From contig CAZVQJ010000085.1 of the NCBI GenBank assembly GCA_964629165.1, positions 1 to 11,555 on the forward strand: DNA of 11,555 nucleotides. Direction: 5' to 3'. Positions 1 through 5,619 of the stretch are shown here, in pieces (the first letter of the stretch is position 1; each line of letters begins with the position of its first letter). The notes beneath the pieces are model-generated. The model ran no database searches. It was not told the DNA's origin and was given only the letters and a program-made list of their open reading frames with translations. The DNA comes from CAWVVV01 sp964629165. Lineage in GTDB: Bacteria > Verrucomicrobiota > Verrucomicrobiia > Opitutales > Oceanipulchritudinaceae. Made by a program: the position numbers and the translations under genes.

Positions 1-2
1 GC

Positions 3-68
3 GGTACCGAACGAACCGCCGTTCTAGCCGTTGCGGCCGTTGCGGTTCTTCTAGGTTCCGCACAATGA
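3..68 (+). CDS. Possible 3' end of a convergent gene (hydrophobic C-terminus), partial
   Basis: In the third plus-strand frame an open reading frame enters from the window edge and stops with TGA at 66-68. Its last residues read as a hydrophobic Ala/Val/Leu-rich segment (TAVLAVAAVAVLLGSAQ), which resembles a final membrane helix or a low-complexity tail. If real, it would be the end of a gene converging on ruvX, with about 42 bases between the two stop codons. Only 21 residues are visible, so chance is a serious alternative. The minus strand is also open here, from a possible GTG at 87, giving a charged Arg-rich peptide. I cannot choose between the two, or exclude that this is simply spacer. 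Confidence 0.25.
   Translation, partial: GTERTAVLAVAAVAVLLGSAQ
27..44. repeat. Two tandem copies of a 9-base unit
   Basis: The unit GCCGTTGCG occurs twice in direct tandem (27-35 and 36-44). If the plus-strand reading is coding, it would produce two copies of Ala-Val-Ala inside the hydrophobic segment. Two copies is too few to call a true repeat array. It may reflect slippage in a GC-rich sequence. Confidence 0.5.
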
Positions 69-74
69 AGCGCC

Positions 75-89
75 AAACGTGAGCCACGC
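75..89 (-). terminator. Weak hairpin after ruvX
   Basis: Downstream of the ruvX stop, the minus strand can form a CGTG/CACG stem with a three-base loop, extended by one G-T pair and followed by only three T residues. It sits where a terminator would be expected at the end of the co-oriented run. The stem and T tract are both short, so this is a suggestion only. Confidence 0.2.
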
Positions 90-110
90 AACCCGCCGAG
101 ACCCTCCCCC

Positions 111-584
111 TCAATCTTCCTCCTCTGCCTCGTTCTCGAAATCCGGAAACAACGGTTGCGCCAACCCGTTGGCATCGACGTAGTCCTGCAGGATCAGTGC
201 GGCTGCCCGGGAATCAATCTCCCCGGATGCTCGCACCCGGCGGTCTCGTTTGCCCCGACGCCCGGTTTCCTCGAGGCCTCGCTGGGCGGCATGCGTCGTG
301 AGCGTTTCATCCATCCGATGGATCGGCAGCGGCAGGCGAGCGGCCAGACGATCGATAAAGGCATCCACCTCCCGTGCTTTGAAACCGATCGTGCCATCCA
401 TGTTGTAGGGATAACCGACGACGATCGCTTCCGCCCGCCGCCGTTGCACCTCGGCCTGAATGGCTTCGAAACGCGCTTCTTCAGTCGGTTGGGCGGCCGG
501 AGCCACCGGGACGGCAAGGCCCAGTTCGTCGGCAAAGGCGAGGCCGATTCGCTTTTCGCCATAATCAATTCCGAGGAGGCGCAT
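111..584 (-). CDS. ruvX: RuvX/YqgF family putative Holliday junction resolvase / pre-16S rRNA nuclease
   Basis: This 157-residue protein belongs to the RNase H-fold YqgF family, whose E. coli member matures the 5' end of 16S rRNA and which has also been described as a Holliday junction resolvase. It acts in the cytoplasm. The family signatures are all visible: an opening GIDYGEKRIGLA with catalytic Asp7, the VVGYPYNMDGT block at residues 55-65 (usually VVGLPLNMDGT), MDETLTTHAA with acidic Glu93, and IDSRAAALILQ with Asp124. An Arg-rich stretch (109-118) separates the last two blocks. The C-terminus has an acidic tail (FENEAEEED) beyond the usual family end. The start follows the guanylyltransferase stop by 18 bases, so the two genes are probably cotranscribed. 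No strong ribosome binding site precedes the ATG. The family assignment is firm; which of the two activities applies cannot be told from sequence. Confidence 0.94.
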   Translation of the reverse strand: MRLLGIDYGEKRIGLAFADELGLAVPVAPAAQPTEEARFEAIQAEVQRRRAEAIVVGYPYNMDGTIGFKAREVDAFIDRLAARLPLPIHRMDETLTTHAAQRGLEETGRRGKRDRRVRASGEIDSRAAALILQDYVDANGLAQPLFPDFENEAEEED

Positions 585-602
585 CTGTCCGCTCGAGCCC
601 TT

Positions 603-1691
603 CTACACGAGGTGCCGGGTGGAAGCATCCTCTCCGAGTTTCCTCACGAGCGCCTTGATATCCTGGGCCCGGCCCTTGGGACAGATCAGGGTGGCATCCG
701 CAGTGTGCACGACAATCAGATCATTGACGCCAATGAGCGCTATGGTGTGTCCCTCGCCCGCGATCACAATATTGTCGGCGGACTTGTCGAGGAGCGCGGA
801 TCCCCGCACGACATTACCGGCTTTGTCCGCTGCAAAGTGCCGGGCGACGGCCGGCCATTCTCCGACGTCGTCCCAGTCGAAGGCAGACTCGATCACCCGC
901 ACGGTTTCCGCCTTTTCCATGATCGCGAAATCGACCGAAATCTTCTCCAGCCGGGGATAATGTTCGGCGAGGAGCGAGTCGAGCGGCTCCCCCGCTTCGA
1001 TACCCCCTTCGATTGCCTGCAGGGCACTCCAGAGCGACGGGGTGAAGCGCGCAAAGCAGTCGCTGATCACGGATACTCGCCAGAAAAACATGCCTGCATT
1101 CCAGTAGAAGTTGCCGGATGCGATGTACTTCTCTGCCGTGAGACTATCGGGCTTCTCCCTGAACTGGCGAACCGCATACACAGCTTCGCCCCCGGCCTCT
1201 CCGACCGGTTCCGACCTCTCGATGTATCCGTATCCCGTCGCCGGGTAGGTCGGCCGGATGCCCACCGTGACCAGCGCATCTTCGGCCTCCGCCGCGGCGA
1301 AAGCGGCTGCGACGATCCGCTGAAAGCTCGCCTCATCATGAATGACTGCATCCGCCGGGAGCATGGCAAACGTCGCGTTAGGGTCTCTCTGCTTTACGAG
1401 GATGGTTGCGAGGCCGACCGCCGCGGCGGTGTCCCGACCGACCGGCTCGGCGATGACGTTCTCCGCCGGAACCATGGGGCAAACCGCGCGCACGGCCGCC
1501 GCCTGCTCCGCATTTGTGATGATCAGGATGCGCTCCGGCGGCACGAGAGCCCCGAGGCGATGGACCGTCTGCGTAAGCATGGGGTCCTCCCCGACGATCG
1601 GGAGCAGGTGCTTCGGCCGGGCGAGGCGGCTCTGGGGCCAGAAGCGCTCGCCGCGACCTCCTGCCATGATAACCACGTATCGTTGGTTCAT
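603..1691 (-). CDS. manC: Mannose-1-phosphate guanylyltransferase
   Basis: This enzyme converts GTP and mannose 1-phosphate to GDP-mannose and diphosphate, supplying mannose for polysaccharide, lipopolysaccharide or glycan synthesis. With the ATG at 1691 it has 362 residues, the length of single-domain guanylyltransferases; the fused phosphomannose isomerase domain of long ManC/AlgA proteins is absent. Visible motifs are the nucleotide-binding loop MAGGRGERFWPQSR at residues 9-22 with PK at 26-27, AEPVGRDTAAA near 81-91, the metal-site LPAD at 111-114, REKP at 178-181, WNAGMFFW at 197-204, SVDFAIMEK at 252-260 and FDWDDVGEW at 271-279. An in-frame TTG at 1742 would add 17 residues, but the family normally begins directly before the AGG loop, so I prefer 1691. 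The exonuclease gene ends 60 bases upstream and ruvX starts 18 bases downstream. No other GDP-mannose gene lies nearby, so its glycan destination is unknown. Confidence 0.93.
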   Translation of the reverse strand: MNQRYVVIMAGGRGERFWPQSRLARPKHLLPIVGEDPMLTQTVHRLGALVPPERILIITNAEQAAAVRAVCPMVPAENVIAEPVGRDTAAAVGLATILVKQRDPNATFAMLPADAVIHDEASFQRIVAAAFAAAEAEDALVTVGIRPTYPATGYGYIERSEPVGEAGGEAVYAVRQFREKPDSLTAEKYIASGNFYWNAGMFFWRVSVISDCFARFTPSLWSALQAIEGGIEAGEPLDSLLAEHYPRLEKISVDFAIMEKAETVRVIESAFDWDDVGEWPAVARHFAADKAGNVVRGSALLDKSADNIVIAGEGHTIALIGVNDLIVVHTADATLICPKGRAQDIKALVRKLGEDASTRHLV

Positions 1692-1751
1692 AGAGCGGTC
1701 AAGGTTGCGGCTTACCGTTTCCTTTTCAAAGGCATTCTGCAAGCGGGTGGT

Positions 1752-2429
1752 TTATCCTGCTACGCCCGGTTCGTAGGACTGCATGAGTTGCCCGAGTCGA
1801 AGGAGTCCGGCGCGCTGCGCCCGCTTGAGAAGCTTCAGAAATACCTGACCGGTCAAAAACGCATCTCCGAGGGCGGTGTGGCGGTCGTGCGGCGCGATCC
1901 CGAACCGTTGGCAGAGGCCATCGAGAGAAAAATCCTTTCTTTCGAAGGGCGACTGCGTGGCTGCCCCCATCTCCTCCAGCCTCAGTGTCAGATCCATCGT
2001 ATCCACGATCAGGTTGGGCAGGGTCTCGATCCCGAAATGGCGGGCACAGGCTTTCTCGAGCATGCGCACATCATGACGCACGTGGTGCCCCACAATCACT
2101 CCATCACACAAGTAGCCGAGAAAATTTGCGAGCACCTCCGGTTCGGGGCGGCCACGCTCGGCCGCCATCTCCCGTGTGATCCCGTGCACATGCACCGCCG
2201 ACGTGTTATATTCGATCGGGACAAACGCCTCGAAGACGTCGTCGAGATAGAGCTGAAAGTGCATCGAACTAAGAGCGCCCACCGAGACGATGCGATCGGT
2301 TCTCGAATCGAGACCGGTGGATTCGATGTCAAGGATCACGAAACGTGCGTTTTCCCAGCCAAGGTTCTCGTTCCAGCTGGGAGAAAAGCACCGCAAATAG
2401 CGGTCCCGGACCTGCGCGGCAGCCTCCAT
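1752..2429 (-). CDS. DnaQ-like 3'-5' exonuclease (DEDDh family)
   Basis: This 225-residue protein has the RNase-T/DnaQ exonuclease fold. The DEDDh residues are intact: Asp34 and Glu36 in FVILDIESTGLD, Asp120 in GHHVRHDVRML, and His184 with Asp189 in HTALGDAF. These coordinate two metal ions for 3'-5' hydrolysis of nucleic acid. The N-terminal 25 residues are an extra lead-in. There is no polymerase or helicase domain and no beta-clamp motif that I can point to, so it is probably a stand-alone exonuclease and not the replicative epsilon subunit. Its ATG overlaps the stop codon of the DUF294 gene (TGATG), which suggests translational coupling and a shared function. From memory, exonucleases of this kind often accompany CBS/DUF294 proteins in Proteobacteria, sometimes near acetate transport genes. 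The natural substrate is unknown. Confidence 0.88.
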   Translation of the reverse strand: MEAAAQVRDRYLRCFSPSWNENLGWENARFVILDIESTGLDSRTDRIVSVGALSSMHFQLYLDDVFEAFVPIEYNTSAVHVHGITREMAAERGRPEPEVLANFLGYLCDGVIVGHHVRHDVRMLEKACARHFGIETLPNLIVDTMDLTLRLEEMGAATQSPFERKDFSLDGLCQRFGIAPHDRHTALGDAFLTGQVFLKLLKRAQRAGLLRLGQLMQSYEPGVAG

Positions 2430-4390
2430 CAGGCACGCAGTTTCAGGTCGTACCGCTCCGCGAGGGCCTCGAGCGTCGCAAGGATTGTGCGGAAGGAAGT
2501 TTTCAGGAGCGGGCGCACTTCGTCTTCAAGGTCGGAGAGCCGGATGACGGTGCCGTCGGTTCCCCGGAGGAGACCCAGCCGGGTGCGCGTCGAAGCGAGG
2601 AACAGAAAGGCCTCTGCCGCTTCCCTCAGGAGCACCGCCTGTTCCTTCGAGACTCCGTGCAGCTGCCGTGCGGCGGCCTGGAAACGGCCTGAGGTCGAGG
2701 TGGTTGTCACTTCTCCCGCCGCAAGCGAAAACACCCGCGCGACATCGACCAGCGGAAGCATGGCATGGTGTTTGATTTCAAGTTCCTCCTTCTGCATGCC
2801 CTGCTCGTCGATCACATAGTGCTGGAAGATGGTGCGCGGTGGCTGGTTGAGGAGAGAATCCTTTGCCATATGCCGCAAAAATTCCGGATGCCGATCGAGC
2901 TCCCGGTTGATATGCTCGCGCAGGCCCACCGCGAGGGGGCAGTGATGAACCACCGGGCGAAAATCGAAGGCATCGCGAAAATTATAGACGAGCGACTCCA
3001 CCGGGTACGCAATCATTCGGCTGTAGCGCGCGTGCATCTGTGATTGTGTCAGGCACCAATCCGGTTCCCGGGCGAGGATTCCCTGCGGACTTTCGAGGAA
3101 ACCACACTGCCGCAGGCCTTCCGAAGCGCGCTTGCCGAGTTCTCTGAAGTAGCGCGCAGATTCGCCCGCTTCCACTTCCGGAGGATCCTCATACATCAGC
3201 GCGTGGTAGACAGCCGAACGGATGAGCAGCTCATCGCGCCCCCCACTCCCCATCATGAACCAGGTGTAGCGCGACGAAGGCTTCTTCCAGCCCACCGCCT
3301 CCATCTCCGCTTCGACAAGCGCGAGGATGCGGGCGGTGAGTGATCGGTTGAGCATGCCCGTCACCTGCATGAGCCACGGCAGGTGTTGACGATCTTCGAG
3401 AAATTCGAGAATGAGGGCTTCCACCCGATCGCGCAGGGTCCGCAACGCATCGATAGAAGGGGCCTCGCCCATCGCCTCTCCGAGCAAGGTGGGAAACCGC
3501 CCGTATTGCAGGAAAATATTGCGTTCGGTCACGAGGCCGATCGCGGGGCTGTTCAGCGTGCCGTCCTTCGTCACGACGAGGAAGCGTTTGCCCGAACGAA
3601 TCATCCGCACGAGCAGTTTTCCCGTATTGTCGCTCGGCCTCGCGAGGACCAGATCCGTAAACATGATGTCGCCCGCTGTCTGTTCCGCGAGGACGTGCCC
3701 TTCGATAAACCGGTCGCGCAGATCGGCATCCGTCAGCTTGCCGAGCGGAAAACCCGCTGCGTCGACAACGATCACGCAGGCGATGCGCTTGGACTTCAGC
3801 AGCCTCGCCGCGTCGAGCGCCGGCGCATCCACCGGAACGGTGACAAGAGCCTCGTGCGCAACAGCCTGTGTTTCCGAAACCTCCTCCAGGCCGCCCTTCA
3901 ACAGGGTGATCGGCAGAATCGAATCGGACTCTCCCGTCCGTCCGTCACGCCCGCCAGCGCGGCGATAGGCGGGATTCAGCGAAAAATACGCCGCGAGATA
4001 CCGCTGGGCGCGCGGAAACTTTTCGGCCACCTTGGCAAAGGCTTCCCGCGGGAGCCCGTAGAGAAGGCAGTCTGTCTCCGCCACCGCCGCGTTGATGTAC
4101 GGTTCATCACTAATGACCCCTTGCAGTCCGAGGATTTCGCCCGGCCCGCGCAGATCAAGCAGCTTGGTGCCGTCGGCCGTTTCGTCGATAAGCCGTACCC
4201 GACCTTGATTGATAACGTAGAGAAAGCGATCTCGCGGTTGCCCGGCTGAAAAGATAAACTCGTCAAATTCGTGGAACTTCACCCGCCCACCCTCGGCCAA
4301 CGCGATCAGATCGGCTTCGTCGAGAAACTCGAACGGCGGATAGCGCTTGAGGAAGTCTGCGATCCGCAGGGCAATGCTGGCGGTTTTCAT
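2429..4390 (-). CDS. Cyclic-nucleotide-domain, CBS-pair and DUF294 nucleotidyltransferase-like protein
   Basis: The domain order matches the DUF294 signal-protein family. There is an N-terminal cNMP-binding beta barrel (about residues 15-125), a CBS pair (about 175-295), a DUF294 nucleotidyltransferase-like core (about 330-460) and a helical C-terminal DUF294_C domain to residue 653. Numbering uses the ATG at 4390; an ATG at 4510 would add 40 low-complexity residues. CBS pairs usually bind adenine nucleotides. The nucleotidyltransferase signature is degenerate: the GSGGRDE stretch at 381-387 is kept, but the acidic DxD positions that follow in GlnD/GlnE-like enzymes are Ala393 and Tyr395. The cNMP phosphate cassette (GEILGLQGVIS, then EPYINAAV) lacks the usual Arg. 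It may therefore be a sensor or scaffold and not an enzyme. Its stop overlaps the start of the exonuclease gene. The domain calls are firm; ligand and role are unknown. Confidence 0.85.
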   Translation of the reverse strand: MKTASIALRIADFLKRYPPFEFLDEADLIALAEGGRVKFHEFDEFIFSAGQPRDRFLYVINQGRVRLIDETADGTKLLDLRGPGEILGLQGVISDEPYINAAVAETDCLLYGLPREAFAKVAEKFPRAQRYLAAYFSLNPAYRRAGGRDGRTGESDSILPITLLKGGLEEVSETQAVAHEALVTVPVDAPALDAARLLKSKRIACVIVVDAAGFPLGKLTDADLRDRFIEGHVLAEQTAGDIMFTDLVLARPSDNTGKLLVRMIRSGKRFLVVTKDGTLNSPAIGLVTERNIFLQYGRFPTLLGEAMGEAPSIDALRTLRDRVEALILEFLEDRQHLPWLMQVTGMLNRSLTARILALVEAEMEAVGWKKPSSRYTWFMMGSGGRDELLIRSAVYHALMYEDPPEVEAGESARYFRELGKRASEGLRQCGFLESPQGILAREPDWCLTQSQMHARYSRMIAYPVESLVYNFRDAFDFRPVVHHCPLAVGLREHINRELDRHPEFLRHMAKDSLLNQPPRTIFQHYVIDEQGMQKEELEIKHHAMLPLVDVARVFSLAAGEVTTTSTSGRFQAAARQLHGVSKEQAVLLREAAEAFLFLASTRTRLGLLRGTDGTVIRLSDLEDEVRPLLKTSFRTILATLEALAERYDLKLRA

Positions 4391-4510
4391 CGAATTCTTG
4401 TGACGGGCCTCTCTACGGAAAGAGGTTGCCGAAGAAGGTGCAACCTCAACGTCAAGCAATGGCGCACCCGGGCGCAACGATGCCACCGCTGCGGTTGTGA
4501 CCGTTCCCAT
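4391..4510 (-). other. Possible N-terminal extension or 5' leader of the DUF294 gene
   Basis: The DUF294 reading frame stays open for 40 codons upstream of the preferred ATG, to another ATG at 4510. The predicted residues are rich in Ala, Val, Thr, Ser and Arg and resemble no part of the cNMP domain. The domain's first recognisable helix (IADFLKRYPPFEFLDE) begins about ten residues after the inner ATG. Neither ATG has a good ribosome binding site. I read this stretch as leader, with a coding extension as the alternative. Confidence 0.4.
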
Positions 4511-4536
4511 TGAGCGTGCGCAGGATCAAAGCGATG

Positions 4537-4556
4537 AAAAAAGGGCAACTCCCGCC
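4537..4556 (-). terminator. Weak terminator-like hairpin downstream of psd
   Basis: On the minus strand, 45 bases after the psd stop, a short stem (GGCG pairing with TGCC, including one G-T pair, loop GGAGT) is followed by C and then six T residues. The T tract is good and the stem is short. Its place between psd and the DUF294 gene fits an end of the psd transcript. It would also place the 4510 ATG very close to the terminator, which slightly favours the downstream start at 4390. Confidence 0.35.
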
Positions 4557-4600
4557 TCTGGCGCGCCTCTCCACAAGACGAAGCGGGCATGCGATCGACT

Positions 4601-5518
4601 TCATTTTCTTGCCAACTGGACCGCCGCCATGGAGTCGCCCATCCGCGCATATAGTTCGACCCCATCACGGGAGACCTCTTCGAGATCCCTCGAAAAGCGC
4701 ATCCGCCCACGCGGCCAGATGGTCACGACACAGGATCCCCCGAAGGCAAAGAAACCCTTCTCCGCACCACGTTCCGCCACCGCCTGCCCCGGGTGAGTCT
4801 GGCAGATTGTGCCCACGTTCGTTGCACCGATTTCAACCATCACCCAGCGCCCGATCCTCTCGTCCTCGAGAATCGAAACCGTCCGTTTGTTGGATACGAG
4901 GTAACGGATTGCCTTCCGGATGGCGAGAGGATGGACCGAATAGAGTGGCCCCGAAAGGGTGGCTTGGGCGAGCACTTTGCCCTGCCACGGAAAATGAAAC
5001 CGATGGTAATCAACGGGGGCCAGCCGGGAGACGACTGCGTCCCCCTGCAAGACCTCCGGCCCGACCGCGAAGGCAAGCGGTCCGAGGAGTGTCTCCACCG
5101 AAAACCGCTCTCCCTTTGCCCACAGCCACGGCTCACCGGCAAGATTCGAGAGCAGAAAATGCCGCCCGTCGGCCGGGAATACGACGGCGTCAGGATCGCT
5201 CGCGATGGGGCGCACGCCGGTCTTCAATCGGCGCGTGAAGAAGTGATTGAAACTCTCGTATTGATCGAGCGGCAGCTCCGCCTCGGCTGCGTCCACGCCG
5301 TAGTCGCGGACGAACGGTGCAATCAGTTTGGCACTCGATCGCCGGCGCATTTTCCAGCCGTAGAGCCGCGAGAACAGCGTCCTCGAAGCGAATGCCCATG
5401 TGGTGAACTCACCGAGACGTTTTTCGTAGGCCCACCGCAGCCACTGTTCGCCGTAGATCGGCTCGGCGATTCTTTCTTTGCGGTAGCGGTCAAAAACCTG
5501 CCACGTTTCGGTCAGCAT
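4601..5518 (-). CDS. psd: Phosphatidylserine decarboxylase proenzyme (type II, GGS site)
   Basis: This membrane-associated pyruvoyl enzyme decarboxylates phosphatidylserine to phosphatidylethanolamine. The 305-residue proenzyme shows FNHFFTRRLK (residues 90-99) with RPIASDPDAVVFPADG ending in catalytic Asp117, LAPVDYHRFHFP (166-177) with His172 and His175, SVHPLAIRK (194-202), EIGATNVGTI (229-238) and the self-cleavage site FGGSCVV (259-265). Autocleavage between Gly261 and Ser262 would yield a 261-residue beta chain and a 44-residue alpha chain with an N-terminal pyruvoyl group. The site reads GGS and not the LGST of E. coli-type enzymes. The N-terminal region (RYRKERIAEP, then SRLYGWKMRR) resembles chlamydial Psd as I remember it. 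No phosphatidylserine synthase gene is in the window. The gene lies 101 bases after clpB and probably has its own promoter. The ATG lacks a clear ribosome binding site. Confidence 0.94.
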   Translation of the reverse strand: MLTETWQVFDRYRKERIAEPIYGEQWLRWAYEKRLGEFTTWAFASRTLFSRLYGWKMRRRSSAKLIAPFVRDYGVDAAEAELPLDQYESFNHFFTRRLKTGVRPIASDPDAVVFPADGRHFLLSNLAGEPWLWAKGERFSVETLLGPLAFAVGPEVLQGDAVVSRLAPVDYHRFHFPWQGKVLAQATLSGPLYSVHPLAIRKAIRYLVSNKRTVSILEDERIGRWVMVEIGATNVGTICQTHPGQAVAERGAEKGFFAFGGSCVVTIWPRGRMRFSRDLEEVSRDGVELYARMGDSMAAVQLARK

Positions 5519-5546
5519 GACTTATGACGGCATTGCCCATCTCCGA

Positions 5547-5552
5547 TGTCAA
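5547..5552 (-). promoter_or_regulatory. TTGACA box upstream of psd (possible -35 element)
   Basis: The minus strand carries a perfect TTGACA about 30 bases upstream of the psd ATG. No good TATAAT-like hexamer stands at 16-18 bases. The nearest, CATAAG, is at a spacing of 20 and would put the transcription start at or inside the first codons. It is thus either a poor promoter, a leaderless one, or chance. Confidence 0.25.
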
Positions 5553-5570
5553 ACCGCCGCCAACGGGTTT
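5551..5570. repeat. Inverted repeat in the clpB-psd gap
   Basis: AAACC at one end pairs with GGTTT at the other across 20 bases, and an inner CCG/CGG pair with a TTGG loop (minus-strand reading) extends the fold through a two-base bulge. It overlaps the start of the TTGACA box. It could be an operator or part of the 3' end of the clpB transcript. No T tract follows, so an intrinsic terminator is unlikely. Confidence 0.3.
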
Positions 5571-5619
5571 CGGTATCTCGATCACAGATGATTCCCCCGC
5601 TTCGATCCCGCCCAGGTGA

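Noticed and set aside
1692..1742. Upstream TTG start adding 17 residues to the guanylyltransferase
   Set aside because: The family begins just before the nucleotide-binding loop, and the TTG has no ribosome binding site. The ATG at 1691 fits better.
156..2819. An 887-codon open frame on the plus strand, antisense to ruvX, the guanylyltransferase, the exonuclease and part of the DUF294 gene
   Set aside because: The minus strand carries four genes with intact catalytic motifs across the same bases. The antisense product is rich in Arg, His, Gly and Asp with no recognisable domain. Long antisense frames are expected in GC-rich coding DNA.
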